Source of the DNA: Rhodocyclaceae bacterium
Lineage (GTDB): Bacteria > Pseudomonadota > Gammaproteobacteria > Burkholderiales > Rhodocyclaceae
Reading direction: 5' to 3'
Assembly (NCBI GenBank): GCA_019455325.1
Contig: JACFMQ010000009.1
Span: forward strand, 101,924-165,923
Length of the DNA: 64,000 bases
Positions 38,334 through 46,175 of this stretch are shown in pieces (position 1 is the first letter of the stretch; the number at the start of each line of letters is the position of its first letter). A program made the position numbers and the translations under genes. The notes below the pieces were generated by a model that saw only the letters and a program-made list of their open reading frames with translations, did no database searches and was not told the DNA's origin.

Positions 38334-39162
38334 CTCACTGACCCTAAGCATCGAGTTCTTCCCGCCGCAGACCCCGGAAGGCGTCGATAAGCTGCGTGCG
38401 ACGCGGGCGAAACTCGCCGAACTCAAGCCCGAGTTCTTCTCGGTCACCTACGGCGCCGGCGGCTCGACGCGCGAGCGTACCTTCGCCATCGTCCGCGAGA
38501 TCGCCGGCGAAGGGCTCGTCGCCGCGCCGCACCTCTCGTGCATCGGCTCGACGAAGGAAAGCATCCGCGCCATCCTCGACGAATACCGCCGGGAGAACAT
38601 CCGGCGCATCGTCGCGCTGCGCGGCGACCTGCCGTCGGGCATGGCCGATCCCGGCGAGTTCCGCTACGCCAACGAGCTGGTCGAGTTCATCCGCCGGGAG
38701 ACCGGCGACCACTTCACCATCGAGGTCGCCGCCTACCCCGAGTGGCACCCGCAGGCGCGCTCGCCCGCCGACGACCTCGCCAATTTCGTGAAGAAGGCGC
38801 AGGCCGGCGCCAACTCGGCGATCACGCAGTACTTTTACAACGCCGACGCCTACTTCCATTTCGTCGACGCGGTGCGCGCGCGCGGCGTCGATATCCCGAT
38901 CGTCCCCGGCATCATGCCGATCGCCGGCTTCTCCAAGCTCGCCCGCTTCTCGGACGCGTGCGGCGCCGAGATCCCGCGCTGGATGCGCAAGAAGTTCGAG
39001 GGCTTCGGCGACGACGTGGAGTCGATCCGCGCCTTCGGCCTCGACGTCGTCGCCGGGCTGTGCGAAAAGCTGATCGAGGGCGGCGCGCCCGGCCTGCACT
39101 TCTACTGCATGAACCAGGCGGCGCTGACGACCGAGATCTGCCGGCGGCTGAAGCTGGCCTAG
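38305..39162 (+). CDS. metF: Methylenetetrahydrofolate reductase
   Basis: A 285-residue FAD-dependent TIM-barrel enzyme supplying methyltetrahydrofolate for methionine synthesis. SIEFFPPQTPEG, SVTYGAGGSTRERT, ALRGDLPSG, NSAITQYFYNADAYF and GLHFYCMN are family marks. Residues 1-12 (MTSSLLTPNSSL) are encoded by the right terminal repeat of the inserted cassette; the native protein would begin close to LTLSIEFF. The start codon, therefore, was supplied by the insertion, and translation is coupled to the S23 gene. Confidence 0.95.
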   Translation: MTSSLLTPNSSLTLSIEFFPPQTPEGVDKLRATRAKLAELKPEFFSVTYGAGGSTRERTFAIVREIAGEGLVAAPHLSCIGSTKESIRAILDEYRRENIRRIVALRGDLPSGMADPGEFRYANELVEFIRRETGDHFTIEVAAYPEWHPQARSPADDLANFVKKAQAGANSAITQYFYNADAYFHFVDAVRARGVDIPIVPGIMPIAGFSKLARFSDACGAEIPRWMRKKFEGFGDDVESIRAFGLDVVAGLCEKLIEGGAPGLHFYCMNQAALTTEICRRLKLA

Positions 39163-39166
39163 ACGC

Positions 39167-39523
39167 ATGTCCCGCCCCGTCCCGGAACTGGTCGCGCACG
39201 CCACCGAGCTGTTCGCACCGCTCGGCCGCATCCGCAGCCGGGCGATGTTCGGCGGCTGGGGCTTCTACTGCGACGACCTGTTCTTCGCGCTGATCGCCGA
39301 CGACACGCTCTACCTCAAGGCCGACGCCGACAGCGCCGGGCAGTTCCGCGCCGGCGGCGGCGAGCCCTTCACCTACGCCTTCAAGGATGGCCGCACGGAA
39401 ACGATGAACTACTGGACCGTGCCCGAGGCGGCGATGGAGACGCCGGCCGGCATGCAGCCGTGGGCGCGGCTCGCGCTGGCCGCGGCCGTGCATGCGCGCA
39501 AGCCAAAAAAGGCGAAGCGGTGA
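39167..39523 (+). CDS. TfoX N-terminal domain protein
   Basis: A 118-residue TfoX/Sxy N-domain protein. The characteristic RSRAMFGGWGFYCDDLFFALI with the aromatic-Gly pattern lies near residue 22, and TYAFKDGRTETMNYWTVPE follows. The C-terminal TfoX domain seen in competence activators is absent, and a Lys-rich tail ends the protein. It starts four bases after metF and its stop overlaps the next GTG. Function outside Sxy is unknown. Confidence 0.88.
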   Translation: MSRPVPELVAHATELFAPLGRIRSRAMFGGWGFYCDDLFFALIADDTLYLKADADSAGQFRAGGGEPFTYAFKDGRTETMNYWTVPEAAMETPAGMQPWARLALAAAVHARKPKKAKR

Positions 39524-40641
39524 GCGAGCCGGCCATCCTGCACTGGGACGAAGATGGCCAGGCGCAGGCCGCGCGCTGGCGCTCGGAAGCCGGCGCGCCG
39601 CCGCCGAAGCGCGTCGTGCCCGTCGACGACCGGATGAAGGCCGACGAAGCGTATCGCCTTGCCTGCGCAGGGACCGCGCTGCTCTGGCGCGGCGACTTCC
39701 AGAACGCGCGGCAGCTCCTGCAGGCGCTCGGCCGGCGCGCGGAGAAGCGGCCGAAGCCGGCCGCCGACCTCACCGAAGCCTTTCACCGGCACCGCATGGC
39801 GCAGGCGCAGCGCGCGCGCACGCTCGGCCTGCTGCTGATCCCGCTCGACGGCGACTACCGCATCCCGCTGCGCCGCGCGCCGGACGTCGCCGCCGCCTGC
39901 CGCGAGGCCTGGGGCGAGGCCGACGGCGAGCCTTCGATCGTCTCGCTGCGCGAGCTGCAGGGATTGATCGGTGCGCACGAGTGGCGCAAGAAGGGCGTCC
40001 CCGTCCCGGCCCTGGGCGAGCGTATCCACCCGCACTACGGCGTCTTCTCGCCGGTGCGCGGCGAGTACGTCGACCTCGTCGGCGAGGCGCCGCTGCCGTC
40101 GACCGAACTGGCCTTCGACGTCGGCACCGGCACCGGCGTGCTCGCCGCGCTGCTCGCCCGCCGCGGCGTCGAGCGCGTGATCGCCACCGACCGCGATCCG
40201 CGCGCGCTCGCCTGCGCGCGCGAGAACGTCGAACGTCTCGGCCTCGGCGAGCGGATCGAGATCGTCGACGCCGATCTCTTCCCCGCCGGCAGGGCGCCGC
40301 TGATCGTCTGCAACCCGCCCTGGCTGCCGGGCAAGGTCGCGGCGCCGATCGAGGGCGCGATCTACGATCCGGACAGCCGCATGCTGAAAGGCTTTCTCGC
40401 CGGCCTGGCGGCACACCTCGCGCCCGGCGGCGAAGGCTGGCTGATCCTCTCCGACCTCGCCGAGCATCTCGGGCTGCGCCGGCGCGGCGAGGTCCTGGCG
40501 CTGATCGAGGCCGCCGGCCTGCGGCTGATCGAGCGCCGCGCCACGCGGCCGCGCCACGCCAAGGCCGCCGACCGGAACGACCCGCTGCACCTCGCGCGCG
40601 CCGCCGAGAAGACCTCGCTGTGGCGCCTCGCCGTCGCCTGA
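39520..40641 (+). CDS. Class I SAM-dependent methyltransferase (RsmC/PrmB-like, NPPW)
   Basis: A 373-residue methyltransferase. The SAM-binding motif FDVGTGTGVLAALLA is near residue 206, and VCNPPWLPG is the catalytic NPPY-type motif of amino-methylating enzymes. The N-terminal 190 residues form a helical substrate-recognition region. It starts with a GTG overlapping the TfoX stop (GTGA). Methylation target (rRNA or release factor/ribosomal protein) cannot be told. Confidence 0.83.
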   Translation: MSEPAILHWDEDGQAQAARWRSEAGAPPPKRVVPVDDRMKADEAYRLACAGTALLWRGDFQNARQLLQALGRRAEKRPKPAADLTEAFHRHRMAQAQRARTLGLLLIPLDGDYRIPLRRAPDVAAACREAWGEADGEPSIVSLRELQGLIGAHEWRKKGVPVPALGERIHPHYGVFSPVRGEYVDLVGEAPLPSTELAFDVGTGTGVLAALLARRGVERVIATDRDPRALACARENVERLGLGERIEIVDADLFPAGRAPLIVCNPPWLPGKVAAPIEGAIYDPDSRMLKGFLAGLAAHLAPGGEGWLILSDLAEHLGLRRRGEVLALIEAAGLRLIERRATRPRHAKAADRNDPLHLARAAEKTSLWRLAVA

Positions 40642-40710
40642 GGAACATTCCCGGATGCTCCGGCCCGCGCGCCGCTTCCCGAACCCCGCCGCCCGTCGCG
40701 GCGGCCTGCC

Positions 40711-41763
40711 GTGACGCGCATCGAAACCCTGCGACAGCGCCTGCGCGAGCTCGGCGCCAAGCCGGCGCACGAGGCGCGCATCCTGCGCGCCTGGCTGCAG
40801 GGCAGGCCGCTCGATGCCGGCCCGCGCCGCGCCGAGGATGTGCTGCCGCTGGCCGTGCGGCAGGCGCTGCCGGCGCTTGCCGCCGAGCTGGAGGCGCTCG
40901 CCCGCGTGCGCTCGGAGCACCCCGGCGAGGACGGCTCGGCGCGGCTGCTGATCGGGCTCGCCGACGGGCAGACGGTGGAAAGCGTGCTGCTGCCGCGCGA
41001 TGGCCTGTGCGTGTCCACGCAGGTCGGCTGCGCGGTCGGCTGCACGTTCTGCATGACCGGCCGCGACGGCCTGCTGCGCCAGCTCGGCAGCGCCGAGATC
41101 GTCGCCCAGGCGGTGCTCGGCCGGCGGCGGCGGCCGGTGAAGAAGGTCGTCTTCATGGGCATGGGCGAGCCGGCGCACAACCTCGACAGCGTCTTCGCGG
41201 CGATCGAGCTGCTCGGCCGCGAGGGCGGCATCGGCCACAAGAATCTGGTTTTCTCGACGGTCGGCGACCGGCGCGTGTTCGACCGGCTGGAATCCCTGAG
41301 CGCCGGCGATGTGCGGCCGGCGCTCGCGCTCTCGCTGCACACCACCGACCCGGATCTGCGCGCCCGCTTGCTGCCGCGCGCGCCGCGCATCGGCATCGAC
41401 GAGATGGTCGAGCGCGCCGAGGCCTGGGCGCGCGCCAGCGGCTACCCGATCCAGTACCAGTGGACGCTGCTCGCCGGGGTGAACGACGGCGACGCCGAGA
41501 TCGACGGCATCGTCCGCTTGCTCAAGGGCAGGTACGCGGTGATGAACCTGATCCCTTACAACGAGAACGAGGGGTTCGGCTACCGTCGCCCCGACCCCGG
41601 AAAAACCGCGGCCATGGCGTCGGCGCTGCACCGGCGCGGCATTCTGACCAAGCTGCGCAACTCCGCCGGGCAGGACGTCGACGGCGGCTGCGGGCAACTG
41701 CGGGCGCGGGTGGCCGTGGTCAAGCGACGGCAGCGGGCCGCTTCGGCAGCGCCTTCCGGCTGA
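40711..41763 (+). CDS. RlmN-family radical SAM RNA methyltransferase
   Basis: A 350-residue radical SAM enzyme of the RlmN/Cfr family. GCAVGCTFCMTG carries the 4Fe-4S CxxxCxxC motif near residue 110, FMGMGEPAHN follows, and the second catalytic Cys is in DVDGGCGQL near residue 325. RlmN methylates C2 of A2503 in 23S rRNA and of A37 in some tRNAs. This protein is shorter at the N-terminus than typical RlmN, so it may be the paralogous form. The start is a GTG at 40711. Its 3' end overlaps the convergent transporter gene by 44 bases. Confidence 0.87.
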   Translation: MTRIETLRQRLRELGAKPAHEARILRAWLQGRPLDAGPRRAEDVLPLAVRQALPALAAELEALARVRSEHPGEDGSARLLIGLADGQTVESVLLPRDGLCVSTQVGCAVGCTFCMTGRDGLLRQLGSAEIVAQAVLGRRRRPVKKVVFMGMGEPAHNLDSVFAAIELLGREGGIGHKNLVFSTVGDRRVFDRLESLSAGDVRPALALSLHTTDPDLRARLLPRAPRIGIDEMVERAEAWARASGYPIQYQWTLLAGVNDGDAEIDGIVRLLKGRYAVMNLIPYNENEGFGYRRPDPGKTAAMASALHRRGILTKLRNSAGQDVDGGCGQLRARVAVVKRRQRAASAAPSG

Positions 41764-42649
41764 CCAGCAGCACGCCGGCGAGCACCAGCCCGGCGCCGGC
41801 GATCTGCTCGACCGAGATCGGCTCGGCCAGCAGCCACCAGCCGAAGAAGATCGTCAGCACCGGCCCGAGCGTGCCGATCAGCACCGCCCGCGCGGCGCCG
41901 ATGCGGCGGATCGCCGCCGACTGCCAGAGCACCGGCAGCACGGTCGAGAAGAGCGCCATGGCCGCGCCGTAGGCATAGATCGGCAGCGGCTGCAGCAGCG
42001 CCGAGACCGGCTGCGCGATGAAGAAATGGATCTGCGTCGCCGCCGTCGACACCAGCATCGCCAGCGCCGCGAAGCGCGCCGAGCCCAGGCGGCGAATCAC
42101 CGGCTCGGCGCCGGCGCTGTACATCGCATAGGTCAGCGCCGAGCCGAAGACGAAGGCGGCGCCGATCAGCACCATCCGGATGTCGCCGGCCACCTGCAGG
42201 TCGTGCGCGAAGGCGAGCCCGATGCCGACGTAGGAGAGGGCGAGCGCGCCGACCTGCCGCCGCTCCAGCGCCTGCCCCATGAACAGCACGCCGATGAGCA
42301 CGGTCAGCGTCGGGTAGGTGAACAGGATCAGCCGTTCGAGGCCGGCCGAGATGTACTGCAGGCCGAGGAAGTCGAGCATGCTCGACGCGTAGTAGCCGAG
42401 CAGCCCGAGCGCGACGAGCGCGCCCCAGTCGCGGCGCGTCAGCGGCGGCGCCGCGCGGCTGGCCTGGATGCCGATCCACAGGAAGGCCGGCAGCGAGAAG
42501 ACCATGCGCAGCGAGAGCAGCGTCACCGCGTCCACCGGCGCCGCGGCGTAGGCCAGCTTGACGAAGATGGCCTTGAACGAGAAGCCGAAGGCGGCGAGTA
42601 CGGCCAGCGCGATGCCGATGCGTTCGGCGGACCAGTGTTTCCAGGGCAT
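41720..42649 (-). CDS. DMT-superfamily (EamA) transporter
   Basis: A 309-residue inner-membrane protein with ten predicted helices in two EamA repeats, as in small-molecule exporters of the drug/metabolite superfamily. LLSLRMVFSLPAFLWIG and SMLDFLGLQYISAGLERLIL are typical first-repeat segments; the second repeat ends VLAGVLLVSRKALPKR. The ATG at 42649 is preferred; the frame stays open for 37 further codons upstream. It is divergent from a LysR-type gene that probably controls it. Confidence 0.85.
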   Translation of the reverse strand: MPWKHWSAERIGIALAVLAAFGFSFKAIFVKLAYAAAPVDAVTLLSLRMVFSLPAFLWIGIQASRAAPPLTRRDWGALVALGLLGYYASSMLDFLGLQYISAGLERLILFTYPTLTVLIGVLFMGQALERRQVGALALSYVGIGLAFAHDLQVAGDIRMVLIGAAFVFGSALTYAMYSAGAEPVIRRLGSARFAALAMLVSTAATQIHFFIAQPVSALLQPLPIYAYGAAMALFSTVLPVLWQSAAIRRIGAARAVLIGTLGPVLTIFFGWWLLAEPISVEQIAGAGLVLAGVLLVSRKALPKRPAAVA

Positions 42650-42759
42650 GGCGAAGAAAGGGCGGGTAAGCGTGCGAATCGTGCGAAATCGTGAAACCGG
42701 GCGCACCGGCGTCGGGGTCGGCCAGGCGCAATATTGACGGGCGTTGCGGGCCGTCGACA

Positions 42760-42779
42760 ATTGCTATTATCGCAGCAAT
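42760..42779. promoter_or_regulatory. LysR-type operator dyad
   Basis: The perfect dyad ATTGCT-N8-AGCAAT lies between the divergent transporter and LysR genes and overlaps a TATTAT -10-like hexamer (42765-42770). A second dyad, TTCGT-GAAAT-ACGAA (42783-42797), directly precedes the LysR ATG. LysR-type regulators bind such T-N11-A dyads. Confidence 0.55.
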
Positions 42780-42799
42780 GAATTCGTGAAATACGAACG

Positions 42800-43690
42800 A
42801 TGCGCTACGACCTCTCCGACCTCCGCCTGTTCGTCGCCGTCGCCGAGGCGCAGAGCCTGACGCGCGGCGCCGGGCGCGCGCACCTCGCGCCGTCGTCGGC
42901 CAGCCACCGGCTGCAGCGACTGGAGGCGGCGCTCGGCACCGCGCTCTTCGTCCGCCGCGCGCGCGGCGTCGAACCGACGCGCGCCGGCGAGGCGCTGCTG
43001 CGCCACGCGCGGCAGGTGTTCGCCCGGCTCGAACAGATGCACGCCGACCTCGCCCCGTTCGCCGCCGGCGTGCGCGGCCACGTCGCGCTGTGGGCGAACA
43101 CGCACGCGACGCACGGCTTCCTGCCCGGCGACCTCGCCGGGTTCCTGCGCGCCAACCCGCAGGTCGGCGTCACGCTCGAAGAGCACACCAGCCCGGAGAT
43201 CGTCATGGCCGTCGCGCGCGGCGAGGTCGAGGTCGGCGTCGTCGCCGAGCGCGTCGAGGGCGCCGAGGTCGAGTTGCTCCCCTACCGCGCCGACCGCCTC
43301 GTGCTGATCACGCCCGCCGCCCACCCGCTGGCCGCGCAGGCGAGCGCCCGCTTCGCCGACGTGCTCGAGCACCCCTTCGTGATGCTGCACGCCGGCTCGG
43401 CGATCCACACCTTCACGACGAACGCCGCCGCGGCGCTCGGCCGCCACCTCGACGTGCGCATCCAGGTCAGGAGCTTCGAGGCCGTCTGCCGCATGGTCGG
43501 CGCCGGCGTCGGCCTCGGCCTGGTGCCGAGGAGCGCGGTGACCACCGGCGGCCTGCGCGAGCCGCCGACCGTGGTCGAACTCGACGAGCCGTGGGCGCAG
43601 CGCGACCTGCAGGTCTGCGTCCGGCGGCGGGCCGCGCTGTCGGGCTTCGCCGCGGCGCTGGTCGACAGCCTCGCCGGCGCGCCGGCTTAA
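42800..43690 (+). CDS. LysR-family transcriptional regulator
   Basis: A 296-residue regulator. The N-terminal winged helix (YDLSDLRLFVAVAEAQSLTRG, with SSASHRLQRLEAALGTALF as the recognition helix region) is followed by a periplasmic-binding-protein-like effector domain. It is divergent from the DMT transporter, with two dyads in the gap, so it most likely regulates that gene and itself. The effector is unknown. Confidence 0.93.
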   Translation: MRYDLSDLRLFVAVAEAQSLTRGAGRAHLAPSSASHRLQRLEAALGTALFVRRARGVEPTRAGEALLRHARQVFARLEQMHADLAPFAAGVRGHVALWANTHATHGFLPGDLAGFLRANPQVGVTLEEHTSPEIVMAVARGEVEVGVVAERVEGAEVELLPYRADRLVLITPAAHPLAAQASARFADVLEHPFVMLHAGSAIHTFTTNAAAALGRHLDVRIQVRSFEAVCRMVGAGVGLGLVPRSAVTTGGLREPPTVVELDEPWAQRDLQVCVRRRAALSGFAAALVDSLAGAPA

Positions 43691-43749
43691 GTGGGCGCCT
43701 GCTCACCTGCTATACTGCGCGCCCCCGCCACCCTCACCACGGAGCCGCC

Positions 43750-44091
43750 ATGTCCGCCAACCCGCCCTGCCCGCAATGCACGCTGGAAAACACCTACCCG
43801 GACGGCGCCAACCTGGTCTGCGCCGACTGCGGCTTCGAATGGCCGCAAACCGAAAGCGCCGCGCCGGACGAGGGCGGACGTATGGTCCGCGACGCCAACG
43901 GCACCGTGCTGAACGACGGTGATGCGGTCGTGCTGATCAAGGACCTGAAGGTGAAAGGCTCGTCGATCACGCTCAAGCAGGGCACCAAGGTGAAGAGCAT
44001 CCGCCTCGTCGGCGAAGGCGACCACGAGGTCGACTGCCGCATGGACGGCGGCAGCTTCATGCTCAAGGCCTGCTTCCTGAAGAAGGCCTGA
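43750..44091 (+). CDS. PhnA/YjdM family zinc-ribbon protein
   Basis: A 113-residue protein. The N-terminal zinc ribbon is CPQC-x13-CADC, and the C-terminal PhnA domain contains VLNDGDAVVLIKDLKVKG and SIRLVGEGDHEVDC. Despite the historical name, the family is not a proven phosphonate enzyme. A TATACT hexamer at 43711-43716 may be its promoter. It stands alone between LysR and dmeF. Confidence 0.93.
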   Translation: MSANPPCPQCTLENTYPDGANLVCADCGFEWPQTESAAPDEGGRMVRDANGTVLNDGDAVVLIKDLKVKGSSITLKQGTKVKSIRLVGEGDHEVDCRMDGGSFMLKACFLKKA

Positions 44092-44132
44092 GCGACGGCG
44101 GCCGGCTGCCGCCTTCCGCGTAAAATACCGCC

Positions 44133-45089
44133 ATGCACGACGTCGATTCCTGGCGGCACCCTCATCTTTTCGACACCGGCAACCCGGCGGCCGAGCGCGG
44201 CGCGCGCCTGGTGATGTGGATCACGCTGGTGACGATGGTCGGCGAGATCGTCGCCGGCCTCGTCTTCAATTCGATGGCGCTCCTGGCCGACGGCTGGCAC
44301 ATGGCGACGCACGCCTTCGCCATCGGGCTTTCCGCCTTCGCCTACGCGGCGGCGCGGCGCTACGCGCGCGACCCGCGCTTCGCCTTCGGCACCTGGAAGA
44401 TCGAGATTCTGGCGAGCTTCACCAGCGCGCTGTTCCTGCTCGCCGTTGCCGGCGCGATGGTCTGGGAGTCGGTCGAGCACCTGCTCGACCCGCGGCCGAT
44501 CCGCTTCGTCGAGGCCATGGCTGTGGCGGCGCTCGGCCTCGCGGTGAACGTCGTCTGCGCGCTGATCCTCGGCAACGCCCACCACCATCACGACCACGAC
44601 CACGACCACGATCATGCCCCGCACGATCACGATCACGACCTGAACCTGAAGTCGGCCTACGTGCACGTGCTCGCCGACGCGGCGACCTCGATCCTCGCCA
44701 TTCTCGCGCTCGCCGGCGGCATGTGGCTCGGCTGGGCGTGGCTCGATCCGCTGATGGGCATCGTCGGCGCCGCGCTGATCTCGGTCTGGGCCTGGGGGCT
44801 GGCGCGCGCCGCCGGCCGCGTGCTGCTCGACTGCGAGATGGACCACCCGGTGGTGGCCGAGGTGCGCGAGGCGATCGAAGCGCACCCGCAATGGGCGGCG
44901 ACGACGAAGATCGCCGACCTGCACGTGTGGCGCGTCGGCAAGGGCAACTTCGCGGTGATCCTGGGACTGGTGACGCACGACCCCGGGCTGCGGCCGGAGG
45001 CGGTGCGCGGCGAACTGGCGCGACACGCGGAACTGGTCCACGTGTCGGTCGAGATCAACTACTGCGGCTGCGACAAGGCGGCGGCCTGA
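44133..45089 (+). CDS. dmeF: Cation diffusion facilitator, DmeF-type (Co/Ni efflux)
   Basis: A 318-residue CDF exporter with six helices. The first transport-site motif is in FNSMALLADGWHMATHAF and the second in AYVHVLADAATSI (the H/D-x3-D pairs). The cytoplasmic loop between helices 4 and 5 is extraordinarily His/Asp-rich, with HHHHDHDHDHDHAPHDHDHD at about residues 150-169, expected to buffer metal. The C-terminal domain ends in CGCD. Resemblance is closest to DmeF, which exports cobalt and nickel; zinc cannot be excluded. Confidence 0.88.
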   Translation: MHDVDSWRHPHLFDTGNPAAERGARLVMWITLVTMVGEIVAGLVFNSMALLADGWHMATHAFAIGLSAFAYAAARRYARDPRFAFGTWKIEILASFTSALFLLAVAGAMVWESVEHLLDPRPIRFVEAMAVAALGLAVNVVCALILGNAHHHHDHDHDHDHAPHDHDHDLNLKSAYVHVLADAATSILAILALAGGMWLGWAWLDPLMGIVGAALISVWAWGLARAAGRVLLDCEMDHPVVAEVREAIEAHPQWAATTKIADLHVWRVGKGNFAVILGLVTHDPGLRPEAVRGELARHAELVHVSVEINYCGCDKAAA

Positions 45090-45111
45090 CGCAGCCGGCG
45101 AGGCATGCCGC

Positions 45112-45369
45112 TCAGTGCGTGCGGCGGCGCGGCGCCATCGGCGCGCGGCCTTCGATGTGGCGGAAGGTGATGCGGCCGTTGTTCAGATCGTAGGGCGAGA
45201 GCTCCAGCGTCACCTTGTCGCCGGCGAGGATGCGGATGTGGTGCTTGCGCATCTTGCCGGCCGTATAGGCGACCAGCTCGTGGCCGTTGTCGAGCAGCAC
45301 GCGGAAGCGCGAATCCGGCAGCACTTCGTTTACGACGCCGTTCATTTCGATGAGCTCTTCCTTGGCCAT
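45112..45369 (-). CDS. infA: Translation initiation factor IF-1
   Basis: An 85-residue OB-fold protein. [38 protein letters not shown] and [19 protein letters not shown] cover the whole fold. It occupies the ribosomal A-site during initiation. The C-terminus carries a 14-residue Arg/Pro extension beyond typical 72-residue IF-1, as in betaproteobacterial second-copy infA genes outside the ribosomal protein operon. It faces dmeF convergently. Confidence 0.96.
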   Translation of the reverse strand: MAKEELIEMNGVVNEVLPDSRFRVLLDNGHELVAYTAGKMRKHHIRILAGDKVTLELSPYDLNNGRITFRHIEGRAPMAPRRRTH

Positions 45370-45579
45370 GCATTATCTCCGGTAAAGAAACAAGAATGCG
45401 ATGCGCCGGCACCCCGGTTTTGCCGGGCTGCAGGAGAATCAAGACTGCGGGTGATGAAGGGAGGAATGCGGCGCGGGCGCACGCATTGAACCGGACAGCA
45501 ACGACACTGCTTGAAGATCGCAGGGCAGAACTATGCGCCCGATTGCCGAATAAGGCAACCGGCGGCCCGCCCGCGGCGC

Positions 45580-46101
45580 TCAGCGCGGCCCGCGCCACTC
45601 CCACGGCGGCGACGGATTCTTGCCGGCCCACAGGCCGAGGCGGCGAATTTTTGCCGCGAACTCGGCCTGCGCGTAGTCGGTCGCCGCCGGCTCCGGCTGG
45701 CCGGGCCGGCGGCGGTCGTGCCAGGCCATGCCGCGCTCGATCTGGGCGAGGCCGAGGTCGAGCGTCGGCGGGCACTCGGCGTTGCCGCAGCGGGCGGACG
45801 GCGGCGCCACCCGGACCTGCGCCGTCCATTCGCCGCCGGCCGCGCGCGGGTTTTCCAGGCGCACGGCTCGGCCGGCGGCGAGCGCGCCGAGGCTGGAGCG
45901 CGAGGCCTCGCCGTGTTCCTGCCGCCGCGCCGGCGCGGCGACCCAGGCCAGACGCACGCGCCACTGGCCGTGGCCGGGCACGTCGACCTGCAGCGTGTCG
46001 CCGCTGACGATGGATGCGACGCGGCCGTCCACCGTGCCCGCCCATGCCGCGCCGGACGCGGCGAGCGCCAGCGCGCAGAGAAGTGTCTTCGTCGTCTTCA
46101 T
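45580..46101 (-). CDS. Exported thermonuclease (SNase-like) family protein
   Basis: A 173-residue protein with a signal peptide (TLLCALALAASGAAWA) and a staphylococcal-nuclease-like OB fold. VASIVSGDTLQVDVPG and VRLAWVAAPARRQEHGEAS correspond to the D-G-D-T and R-L-x-x-x-x-A-P regions, and GLAQIERGMAW to the later core strand. The acidic residue usually after A-P is displaced here and one Asp of DGDT is Ser, so nuclease activity is doubtful. It follows maeB but is separated from it by a terminator. Confidence 0.75.
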   Translation of the reverse strand: MKTTKTLLCALALAASGAAWAGTVDGRVASIVSGDTLQVDVPGHGQWRVRLAWVAAPARRQEHGEASRSSLGALAAGRAVRLENPRAAGGEWTAQVRVAPPSARCGNAECPPTLDLGLAQIERGMAWHDRRRPGQPEPAATDYAQAEFAAKIRRLGLWAGKNPSPPWEWRGPR

Positions 46102-46120
46102 GCCCGTCACCGTAGCAAGA

Positions 46121-46150
46121 AAAACGCCACCCGAGGGTGGCGTTTTCGCG
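46121..46150 (-). terminator. Terminator after maeB
   Basis: AAAACGCCACC and GGTGGCGTTTT (46121-46131 and 46136-46146) form an 11-base-pair hairpin with a four-base loop. On the minus strand it is followed by a T-rich tract, so it ends the maeB transcript; the arms would also work weakly on the plus strand. Confidence 0.9.
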
Positions 46151-46175
46151 GGCGCGCGACGCGCGGGGCCGGGAA

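Noticed and set aside
44581-44645. Short tandem CACGAC/GATCAC units resembling a repeat array
   Set aside because: They encode the His/Asp-rich loop of DmeF and are in frame; there are no spacers as in CRISPR.
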